From assembly GCA_947303825.1 (NCBI GenBank), contig CAMYZK010000150.1, positions 1 through 6,484 of the forward strand: DNA of 6,484 nt. Reading direction: 5' to 3'. This stretch comes from an uncultured Prevotella sp. (lineage in GTDB: Bacteria; Bacteroidota; Bacteroidia; Bacteroidales; Bacteroidaceae). The translations under genes were made by a program, and so were the position numbers. Numbering within the stretch: position 1 is the stretch's first letter; each line of letters opens with the position of its first letter. Positions 1 to 5,583 of the stretch are shown here, one piece after another. The notes beneath the pieces were generated by a model. The model was not told where the DNA came from and did not search any database. It was given only the letters and a program-made list of their open reading frames with translations.

Positions 1-167
1 CTGCGCACAGATTTCTTCTCGGAATACTCATTTCTGGACTTTTTAAAGTGGGCTCTTTACTTTAAGTTCCTCAAATTGTTTTTTACCACATGTGGTCGTT
101 TTCATACTTGCGGAAGTTGAATTGCTTACCAATTCCCGGTGCAAAATTACAAAAAAAAAGTATTTCC
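1..167. other. Non-coding leader upstream of sufC with two dyad symmetries
   Basis: No convincing gene is visible here on either strand. The + strand has an open frame from base 1 to a stop at 118-120, but its translation resembles nothing I recognise and is not the C-terminus of SufB. Two dyads are present: an inverted repeat TTAAAGT (43-49) / ACTTTAA (59-65) with a 9-base loop, and a perfect 12-base palindrome ACCACATGTGGT (85-96). The - strand has a TAATTTTG match to the Bacteroidota -7 element (142-149) without a good -33 partner, followed by a 20-codon ORF (105-43) and an ATG at 31 that stays open to the edge. A divergent gene may begin here, but I cannot support one. Confidence 0.5.
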
Positions 168-198
168 TTTGCATTTCGTCTGTTTATTTGTACCTTTG
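168..198 (+). promoter_or_regulatory. Bacteroidota-type promoter of sufCD
   Basis: A TTTG at 168-171 (-33 element) is separated by 19 bases from TACCTTTG at 191-198, an exact match to the Bacteroidota housekeeping -7 consensus TAnnTTTG. Transcription would start near 203-206, leaving an untranslated leader of only about 20 bases before the ATG at 223. The site lies downstream of an in-frame upstream ATG (139), so that earlier start would not be transcribed from this promoter. The match is direct; activity is inferred. Confidence 0.75.
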
Positions 199-222
199 CA
201 GTCCAATAGCAAAGAAAAGAGT

Positions 223-978
223 ATGTTAGAAGTAAAAAACCTGCACGCCCGAATTGGCGAGAAGGAGATATTGAAAGGCATTGACCTGGTGATAAACGAC
301 GGCGAGACACACGCCATTATGGGGCCTAACGGCTCGGGCAAGTCTACGCTGAGTGCCGTACTGGTAGGTAACCCGCTATATGAGGTGACCGAAGGCGAGG
401 CATGGTTCAATGGAAAGAACCTGCTTGAGATGAACCCGGAAGAACGCTCGCACGAAGGACTCTTCCTCTCGTTCCAGTACCCTGTGGAGATACCAGGAGT
501 ATCGATGACCAACTTTATGAAGGCCGCCATCAACGAACGCCGCAAGGCACAGGGTCTGGAGCCTATGAAAACTGCCGAGTTTCTAAAGCTGATGCGTGAA
601 AAGCGCAAGATAGTGGAGCTGGACTCCAAGCTGGCCAACCGCAGCGTGAACGAAGGCTTCAGCGGTGGTGAGAAGAAGCGCAACGAGATTTTCCAGATGG
701 CCATGCTAGAGCCCAAGCTATCCATACTCGACGAGACAGACTCCGGCCTCGATGTCGATGCCATGCGCATAGTGGCCGAAGGGGTGAACAAGCTGCAGCG
801 CCCCGACACCAGCTGCATCGTCATCACCCACTACGACCGTCTGCTGGAGATGATAAGGCCGCAGTTCGTGCATGTGCTCTATCACGGCAGGATAGTGAAG
901 ACCGGCGGCCCCGAACTGGCAAAGGATATACAGGAACACGGCTACGACTGGATAAAAGAAGAAATAGGAGAAGAGTGA
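223..978 (+). CDS. sufC: SufC, Fe-S cluster assembly ATPase
   Basis: SufC is the cytosolic ABC-type ATPase that drives conformational change in the SufBCD scaffold during iron-sulfur cluster assembly. The 251-residue product has every ATPase element: Walker A GPNGSGKS (34-41, Lys40), Q-loop Gln85, signature SGGEKKR (147-153), Walker B ending at Asp170-Glu171 in ILDETDSGLD, and H-loop His203 in ITHYD. Length and residue numbers match the family closely. The frame is open from an ATG at 139, but the start at 223 is preferred: it gives the normal SufC N-terminus MLEVKNLHA, and the promoter lies between the two ATGs. The stop overlaps the sufD start (TGATG), so the two are translationally coupled. 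No SufB gene precedes it in the window. The identity is secure. Confidence 0.96.
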   Translation: MLEVKNLHARIGEKEILKGIDLVINDGETHAIMGPNGSGKSTLSAVLVGNPLYEVTEGEAWFNGKNLLEMNPEERSHEGLFLSFQYPVEIPGVSMTNFMKAAINERRKAQGLEPMKTAEFLKLMREKRKIVELDSKLANRSVNEGFSGGEKKRNEIFQMAMLEPKLSILDETDSGLDVDAMRIVAEGVNKLQRPDTSCIVITHYDRLLEMIRPQFVHVLYHGRIVKTGGPELAKDIQEHGYDWIKEEIGEE

Positions 979-2423
979 TGGCAAGCGAACAACAATATAT
1001 TGACTTGTACAAGCAGTGCCGAGAGCTCATCTGCAGTCATGCGCCTGAGGCGATGAACACAGTGCGCGATGAGGCTTTCGCCAACTTCTGCAGATTGGGA
1101 TTCCCGTCGAAAAAGGTGGAGCGCTACAAGTACACCGACATGCAGAAGCTCTTTGCACCCGACTATGGCGTGAACCTAAACCGTCTGGAAATACCCGCAG
1201 ACCCCTACGAGGCTTTCCGCTGCGACGTTCCCAACCTGTCGACAAACCTCTACTTCGTGGTTAACGACACCTTCTATCATGGTGGAGGGACGAAGGTGGA
1301 AGGTGGAGGAAGAATAGCCAGTGGCAATCCCAAACTGCCGGAAGGGGTAATAGTAGGTTCCATGCGAGAACTCCTCGCTCAATCCTCAATGGTCCGCTCG
1401 GCTCTGCCGCTTCGCTCGTCGAAGAATGGTCAATCCTCAATAGCCAATGGTAAACTTTCCCAATACTACGCCCGTCTTGCCAAGACCAGCGACGATGCCG
1501 TGACAGCCCTCAACACCATGCTGGCACAAGACGGCCTGCTGGTCTATGTGCCACGTGGGGTGAAGGTAGACCGCGCCATACAGGTAATCAACATACTGAA
1601 GGCACCTTCAATCAACACTTACACCATGGTGAACCGCCGCGTGCTGATAGTGCTGGAGGAAGGGGCCGAGCTGAAGATGCTCTTCTGCGACCATGCCGCC
1701 GACGACAGCCACTTCCTCTCTACCCAGGTCATTGAAGCCCACGTGGGCAGCAACGCCTCACTGAGCCTCTACTGTCTGGAAGAGACACACTACAAGAATG
1801 TACGGGTGAGCAACGTATACATAGAACAGCAGGAAGACAGCCATGTAGACCACAACGTGATAACACTGCACAACGGCGTGACACGCAACAAGCTAGACCT
1901 CAACATGGCAGGCAGGGGGGCCGAGTGCCACTGCTACGGATGCGTGGTGGCCGACAAGCAGCAGCATGTAGACAACAATACCCTCATAACTCATAGCGCA
2001 GAGCGATGCACCTCCGACGAACTCTACAAGTATGTGCTCGACGACAAGGCGACAGGAGCCTTCGCCGGCAAGGTGCTGGTGGAACACGGAGCACAGAAGA
2101 CCACCTCGCAGATGACCAACCAGAACCTCACGGCCACCTCAGATGCACGGATGTACACCCAGCCCATGCTCGAAATCTATGCCGACGACGTGAAATGCTC
2201 ACACGGCTCCACCGTGGGACAGCTCAACGATGCAGCCCTCTTCTACATGAGGCAGCGCGGCATTCCCCTGACCGAAGCCCGGCTGCTGCTTCAGAACGCA
2301 TTTATCAACGAGGTGATAGACAAGCTGCAGCTCGAACCGCTGAGCAACCGACTGCGCTATCTGGTGGAGAAACGCTTCCGGGGAGAGCTCAACAAATGCG
2401 AGGGATGCCATCTGTGCCACTAG
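978..2423 (+). CDS. sufD: SufD, Fe-S cluster assembly scaffold protein
   Basis: SufD pairs with SufB to form the beta-helix scaffold on which SufC acts; clusters form at the SufB-SufD interface. The product is 481 residues. The ATG at 978 overlaps the sufC stop by one base and is preferred over the GTG at 975. The conserved C-terminal core includes YTQPMLEIYADDVKCSHGST, whose Cys407 and His409 correspond to the interface Cys/His pair (Cys358/His360 in E. coli SufD). The core also has AFAGKVLVEHGAQKT and LVEKRFRGEL. The protein ends in a Cys-rich tail, CEGCHLCH (474-481). It is about 30 residues longer than the roughly 450-residue length I recall for Bacteroidales SufD; the excess lies in two low-complexity segments (about 102-119 and 135-159). 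The frame and flanking conserved sequence are intact, so it is probably functional. A SufB assignment is less likely given the length, the C-S-H motif and the position after sufC. Confidence 0.94.
   Translation: MASEQQYIDLYKQCRELICSHAPEAMNTVRDEAFANFCRLGFPSKKVERYKYTDMQKLFAPDYGVNLNRLEIPADPYEAFRCDVPNLSTNLYFVVNDTFYHGGGTKVEGGGRIASGNPKLPEGVIVGSMRELLAQSSMVRSALPLRSSKNGQSSIANGKLSQYYARLAKTSDDAVTALNTMLAQDGLLVYVPRGVKVDRAIQVINILKAPSINTYTMVNRRVLIVLEEGAELKMLFCDHAADDSHFLSTQVIEAHVGSNASLSLYCLEETHYKNVRVSNVYIEQQEDSHVDHNVITLHNGVTRNKLDLNMAGRGAECHCYGCVVADKQQHVDNNTLITHSAERCTSDELYKYVLDDKATGAFAGKVLVEHGAQKTTSQMTNQNLTATSDARMYTQPMLEIYADDVKCSHGSTVGQLNDAALFYMRQRGIPLTEARLLLQNAFINEVIDKLQLEPLSNRLRYLVEKRFRGELNKCEGCHLCH
1281..1334 (+). 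repeat. In-frame G-rich repeat insertion 1 in sufD
   Basis: GGTGGAGG occurs at 1281-1288 and 1302-1309, with a further GGTGGA at 1295-1300. The segment encodes a Gly-rich stretch beginning GGGTKVEGGG (from residue 102), between FVVNDTFYH and LPEGVIV, both of which look like normal SufD. It ends with ATAGCCAGTGGCAA (1314-1327), related to the end of insertion 2. That it is an insertion is inferred from the excess length over remembered SufD proteins. Confidence 0.55.
1377..1454 (+). repeat. In-frame repeat-like insertion 2 in sufD
   Basis: The 12-mer TCAATCCTCAAT occurs at 1379-1390 and 1430-1441, exactly 51 bases apart, so both copies are read in the same frame (as QSSM and QSSI). Between them lies a GC-rich stretch with CGCTCG twice (1395-1400 and 1413-1418) and a short hairpin CGGC-TCT-GCCG (1399-1409). 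The segment encodes residues of about 134-159, rich in Ser, Ala and Asn, between GSMRELL and YYARLAKT. The base composition and CAAT-rich wording resemble intergenic repeats of Prevotella-like genomes rather than the surrounding coding sequence. That resemblance is from memory. Confidence 0.6.
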
Positions 2424-2503
2424 CACAAATGATATATAGCAGGAAAAACACAACAATGAAAAAAAAAAACAACACTAATTAGTGTTTGTTCAAAACTTTT
2501 CTG
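2424..2503. promoter_or_regulatory. sufD-purH spacer with bulged palindrome and A11 run
   Basis: An 11-A run (2459-2469) runs into an inverted repeat centred at 2478/2479. The inner 16 bases AACACTAATTAGTGTT (2471-2486) are perfectly palindromic. Three more pairs (2468-2470 with 2488-2490) form if T2487 is bulged. On the + strand the right arm is not followed by a solid T run, so it is a poor terminator for sufCD. On the - strand the hairpin is followed almost at once by T11, so it could end antisense transcription. It also abuts the -33 region of the purH promoter, where an operator would sit. The dyad is certain; the role is open. No GC-rich terminator for suf is visible. Confidence 0.45.
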
Positions 2504-2511
2504 TAACTTTG
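2485..2511 (+). promoter_or_regulatory. Candidate promoter of purH-mre cluster
   Basis: TAACTTTG at 2504-2511 matches the Bacteroidota -7 consensus TAnnTTTG exactly. The nearest TTTG upstream (2485-2488) is only 15 bases away, shorter than the usual 19-21, so the -33 element is weak or non-canonical and overlaps the palindrome's right arm. Transcription would start near 2517, giving a leader of about 34 bases before the ATG at 2551. Confidence 0.6.
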
Positions 2512-2550
2512 CACTCTAATTGCATTTTTATTACGTAATAAATCTGGTTT

Positions 2551-3144
2551 ATGGCTGACAAGAAGAAGATTAAGAGGGCACTCGTGTCTGTTTTTCATAA
2601 GGACGGACTTGACGAGCTGCTCAAGAAACTGAATGAAGAGGGCGTTAGCTTCCTGTCGACAGGCGGCACGCAGAAATTTATTGAAGAGCAGGGTTACAAG
2701 TGCCAGAAAGTGGAAGACGTAACCACCTATCCCTCCATACTCGGAGGAAGAGTGAAGACCCTGCACCCTAAAGTGTTCGGAGGCATCCTGGGCCGTCGTG
2801 AGAACGAGGGCGACCAGCAGCAGATGGCACAATACGAGATACCCGAGATAGACCTGGTCATTGTTGACCTGTATCCCTTTGAGCAGACCGTGGCAAGCGG
2901 AGCCGGCGAGCAGGACATCATAGAGAAGATTGACATTGGCGGCATATCGCTGATACGCGCCGGAGCAAAGAACTTCAACGACGTGGTCATCATCCCCTCA
3001 AAAGAAGAATACAAGCTACTGCTTGACATCATCAACGAGCAGGGAGCAGAGACAACACTGGAGCAGCGCCGCATGTTTGCAGCAAGAGCCTTCGGCGTGA
3101 GCTCACACTACGACACGGCCATACACAGCTGGTTCGTGAAATAA
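2551..3144 (+). CDS. purH: Stand-alone IMP cyclohydrolase (N-terminal half of PurH)
   Basis: IMP cyclohydrolase closes the ring of FAICAR to make IMP, the last step of de novo purine synthesis, in the cytosol. The 197 residues align by eye with the MGS-like IMPCH domain of PurH: LVSVFHKDGLDEL, the STGGT loop (36-40), GGRVKTLHPK (Lys69), DLYPFEQTV (Tyr108), DIGG (Asp128) and RAGAKN (Lys140). These residues correspond to Lys66, Tyr104, Asp125 and Lys137 known from ATIC, so cyclohydrolase activity is expected. Typical bacterial PurH is bifunctional and about 500-530 residues, with an AICAR formyltransferase domain after residue ~200. Here the ORF ends at that boundary, after YDTAIHSWFVK, and mreB begins 37 bases later, so no remnant of the second domain fits. 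The formyltransferase must be encoded elsewhere or be missing. The gene has its own promoter. Confidence 0.9.
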   Translation: MADKKKIKRALVSVFHKDGLDELLKKLNEEGVSFLSTGGTQKFIEEQGYKCQKVEDVTTYPSILGGRVKTLHPKVFGGILGRRENEGDQQQMAQYEIPEIDLVIVDLYPFEQTVASGAGEQDIIEKIDIGGISLIRAGAKNFNDVVIIPSKEEYKLLLDIINEQGAETTLEQRRMFAARAFGVSSHYDTAIHSWFVK

Positions 3145-3145
3145 T

Positions 3146-3176
3146 ATTGTCAGATTGTAAATTGTCAAATAGTAAA
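3146..3176 (+). repeat. Degenerate 7-8 base tandem repeat before mreB
   Basis: The spacer between purH and mreB is mostly four near-copies of an AT-rich unit: ATTGTCAG (3146-3153), ATTGTAA (3154-3160), ATTGTCAA (3161-3168) and ATAGTAAA (3169-3176). It holds no TAnnTTTG element, so it argues against a separate mreB promoter of the usual type. It may be an intergenic repeat, or an unstructured AT-rich translation leader suited to Bacteroidota, which rarely use Shine-Dalgarno pairing. Confidence 0.55.
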
Positions 3177-3181
3177 CAAGA

Positions 3182-4204
3182 ATGGGATTTTTCAGCTTTC
3201 GACAGGAGCTGGCCATGGACCTTGGCACAGCAAACACCATAATAATAAGTGACGACAAGATTGTTGTCGACGAGCCGTCGGTAGTAGCACTCGACAACCG
3301 CACCGACAAGATGATAGCCGTGGGCGAGAGGGCAAAGATGATGTATGAGAAGACCCACAAGAACATACGCACCATACGCCCGCTGCGCGACGGCGTGATA
3401 GCCGACTTCTCTGCCTGTGAGCAGATGATGCGCGGCATGATAAAGATGGTACAGACAGGACGACACCTCTTCTCACCATCGCTCCGCATGGTTATCGGCG
3501 TACCTTCAGGCAGTACCGAAGTGGAGCTTCGCGCCGTGCGCGACTCTGCCGAGCATGCCGACGGACGCGACGTATACCTCATCTTCGAGCCTATGGCAGC
3601 CGCCATTGGCATAGGCATCGACGTAGAGGCACCTGAGGGCAACATGATTGTTGACATCGGCGGCGGTTCAACAGAGATTGCCGTCATCTCCCTCGGAGGC
3701 ATCGTGAGCAACAACTCCATACGCACCGCAGGCGACGACCTGACCGAGGACATCAAGGAATACATGGCACGCCAGCACAACGTGAAGGTGTCGGAGCGCA
3801 TGGCCGAGCGAATAAAGATAAACGTAGGAGCTGCCCTTACCGACCTCGGCGACGAAGGCCCGGAGGACTACGTTGTCCATGGCCCCAACCGCATCACGGC
3901 CCTGCCCATGGAGGTTCCCGTATGCTATCAGGAGATAGCCCACTGCCTCGACAAGACAGTGGCCAAGATAGAGAATGCCGTCTTGTCGGCTCTTGAAAGC
4001 ACTCCACCAGAGCTCTATGCCGACATCGTGCAAAACGGCATCTACCTCACCGGAGGCGGTGCGCTGCTACGAGGACTCGACAAGCGTCTCGCTGACAAGA
4101 TTAACATCCCCTTCCACGTGCCCGAAGACCCGCTGCACAGCGTGGCAAAGGGTGCCGGTATAGCCCTGAAAAACGTCGACCGCTTCTCGTTCCTAATGAG
4201 ATAG
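3182..4204 (+). CDS. mreB: MreB, rod-shape actin homologue
   Basis: MreB forms ATP-dependent filaments on the inner face of the cytoplasmic membrane and orients the elongasome that builds the lateral cell wall. The 340-residue product has the actin-fold nucleotide motifs in order: phosphate-1 loop MDLGTANT (12-19), GVPSGSTEVELRAV, the EPMAAAIGIGIDV segment, phosphate-2 loop DIGGGSTE (from Asp158) and the adenosine-binding LTGGGALLRGL (from 289). Length is normal for the family. The short N-terminus MGFFSF before the first strand is also typical, which supports the ATG at 3182. It lies 37 bases after purH and one base before mreC, so it is probably in one operon with mreCD and mrdA and may be read from the purH promoter. 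Confidence 0.97.
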   Translation: MGFFSFRQELAMDLGTANTIIISDDKIVVDEPSVVALDNRTDKMIAVGERAKMMYEKTHKNIRTIRPLRDGVIADFSACEQMMRGMIKMVQTGRHLFSPSLRMVIGVPSGSTEVELRAVRDSAEHADGRDVYLIFEPMAAAIGIGIDVEAPEGNMIVDIGGGSTEIAVISLGGIVSNNSIRTAGDDLTEDIKEYMARQHNVKVSERMAERIKINVGAALTDLGDEGPEDYVVHGPNRITALPMEVPVCYQEIAHCLDKTVAKIENAVLSALESTPPELYADIVQNGIYLTGGGALLRGLDKRLADKINIPFHVPEDPLHSVAKGAGIALKNVDRFSFLMR

Positions 4205-4205
4205 G

Positions 4206-5063
4206 ATGCAGAATCTGATAGCGTTTCTGACAAGGAAATTCCACTGGCTTGTCTTCCTCTTTCTGGAAATGGTGAGCGCAGTGCTCTTGTTGCGTTACAA
4301 CAGCTATCAGGGAAGCATCTGGATCTCGTCGGCAAATGCCGTTTCGGGAAAGGTCTACGAGTGGAAGACATCGGTAGACCAGTTCTTCAGCCTGCAGAAG
4401 CGCGAGCAGATGCTCACACAGCGCAACATAGAGCTGGAGTATCAGCTGAAGCGGCTTAGACGGGAACTGATAGAGCTGAAGGGCGACACTGCCGCCGTAG
4501 ACAGCATCATGAAGAGCGCAGTGAGCAATCTTAGCCTGATACCGGCAAAGGTGGTGAACTACACCCTGAACCGTCCCGACAACCTCATCACGATAGACAA
4601 GGGCACTGCCGACGGCATACGCCCAGAAATGGGCGTGATATGTGGCACGGGACTGGTGGGAGTGGTCTACATGGCCGGCACCCACTATTCGGTGGTGATG
4701 CCGGTGCTCAACACCCACTCACGGGTGAGCTGCGCCATAAGAGGACGGGGATATTTCGGCTACCTGCTGTGGGACGGCGGCGACCCCACCGTGGCCTTTG
4801 TAGAGGATGTGCCGCGCCATGCACAGCTGGGACGCGGAGAGTGGATAGAGACAAGCGGCTACTCCGACATCTTCCCACCGGGCATCAGCGTAGGACAGAT
4901 AGAAAGCGTGTTCAACTCGCCCGACGGACTGTCACACCGCTTGAAGGTAAGGCTCTCTACCGACTTCGGATGCCTGCATGAAGTGAGGGTGATAACCGAC
5001 GACACCTTCCACGAACGCCGCCAGCTTCTGAATGCAGCACGCGACTCAATGGCAGTAAAATAA
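4206..5063 (+). CDS. mreC: MreC, rod-shape-determining membrane protein
   Basis: MreC is a bitopic inner-membrane protein whose periplasmic part binds and activates PBP2 and links it to MreB and MreD. The 285-residue product has a short cytoplasmic N-terminus, one transmembrane helix (about 12-29, with a Glu at 21), a coiled coil rich in Leu, Arg and Glu (about 62-92), then the beta-rich MreC domain. That domain includes NLITIDKGTADGIRPEMGVI, GLVGVVYMAGTHYSVVMPVL and a segment containing WIETSGYSDIFPPGISVG, which is characteristic of the family. The start one base after the mreB stop implies coupled translation. There is no sign of damage. Confidence 0.95.
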   Translation: MQNLIAFLTRKFHWLVFLFLEMVSAVLLLRYNSYQGSIWISSANAVSGKVYEWKTSVDQFFSLQKREQMLTQRNIELEYQLKRLRRELIELKGDTAAVDSIMKSAVSNLSLIPAKVVNYTLNRPDNLITIDKGTADGIRPEMGVICGTGLVGVVYMAGTHYSVVMPVLNTHSRVSCAIRGRGYFGYLLWDGGDPTVAFVEDVPRHAQLGRGEWIETSGYSDIFPPGISVGQIESVFNSPDGLSHRLKVRLSTDFGCLHEVRVITDDTFHERRQLLNAARDSMAVK

Positions 5064-5072
5064 TTTTTTGGC

Positions 5073-5570
5073 ATGCTGATAGACTCATTAAGACGGTTTC
5101 TGGCCTTATGCCTGTTCTGCCTGGCACATGTCCTGGTGCTTGGCAGAATACAGCTGTTCGACTGTGCCACACCCCTGCTCTTTGTCTACTTTGTCATCAT
5201 CTTCCCCAGGAGCTATCCCAAGTGGGCCTTGCTGCTGTGGGGATTTGCCATGGGACTATCCATCGACATGTTTGCCAACACCCCCGGCGTCAATGCGGCC
5301 ACACTGACATTCATAGCACTGCTACAGCCACACGTATTAGAGCTTTTCCTCCCGCGTGAAGCAGAGGAGGACATCAAAGCATCGGCCAAGTCACTGGGCG
5401 TGTGGAACTTCGTATGCCTGGCCACATCGCTCACCCTGACATTCTGCCTTCTTTTCTTTGCCCTGGAGTCGTTCTCGTTCTTCAACTGGACGTATTGGCT
5501 GCAGTGTGCAGGAGCCAGCACCCTGCTCACCCTGATTCTTATCTTCGCCCTGGAGACTGTCAGAAGCTAA
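5073..5570 (+). CDS. mreD: MreD, rod-shape-determining integral membrane protein
   Basis: MreD is a small polytopic inner-membrane protein of the elongasome that works with MreC. The 165-residue product is strongly hydrophobic, with about five to six predicted membrane helices (roughly 8-26, 30-46, 50-68, 73-92, 109-131 and 137-160). A charged loop, PREAEEDIKASAK, lies before the last pair. The central segment GFAMGLSIDMFANTPGVNAA contains the conserved GlxxDxf...pGl-type MreD motif. Sequence conservation in MreD is low, so the call rests on that motif, the size, the topology and its place between mreC and mrdA. The gene starts nine bases after mreC. Confidence 0.92.
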   Translation: MLIDSLRRFLALCLFCLAHVLVLGRIQLFDCATPLLFVYFVIIFPRSYPKWALLLWGFAMGLSIDMFANTPGVNAATLTFIALLQPHVLELFLPREAEEDIKASAKSLGVWNFVCLATSLTLTFCLLFFALESFSFFNWTYWLQCAGASTLLTLILIFALETVRS

Positions 5571-5583
5571 TAGCCATGCTGCA

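Noticed and set aside
1..105. Minus-strand promoter TAATTTTG (142-149), a 20-codon ORF (105-43) and an ATG at 31 open to the edge
   Set aside because: There is no good -33 partner and no recognisable protein, and the open part inside the window is only about ten codons; a divergent gene is possible but unsupported.
139..222. In-frame upstream ATG that would add 28 residues to SufC
   Set aside because: The -7 element TACCTTTG lies inside this extension, and the start at 223 gives the normal SufC N-terminus with Walker A Lys at position 40.
147..827. Long minus-strand ORF of 226 codons opposite sufC
   Set aside because: It is the antisense shadow of a clearly real gene; its Ser/Arg-rich translation shows no domain.
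975..977. GTG start for sufD one codon earlier
   Set aside because: The ATG at 978 forms the standard TGATG overlap with the sufC stop and is the stronger start codon.
2456..2482. Eight-codon ORF MKKKNNTN before purH
   Set aside because: It lies upstream of the likely transcription start (about 2517), has no His/purine-type regulatory codons, and is explained by the A run and palindrome.
2551..3181. purH as a frameshifted or decayed bifunctional gene
   Set aside because: The reading frame is clean to a natural domain boundary, and the 37 bases before mreB contain no remnant of the formyltransferase domain in any frame.
3103..3801. Long minus-strand ORF of 232 codons opposite mreB
   Set aside because: It is an antisense shadow of conserved mreB, Ser/Met/Arg-rich and without recognisable motifs.
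5064..5072. T6 run between mreC and mreD as a terminator
   Set aside because: No GC-rich hairpin precedes it, and the genes on both sides belong to one functional cluster.
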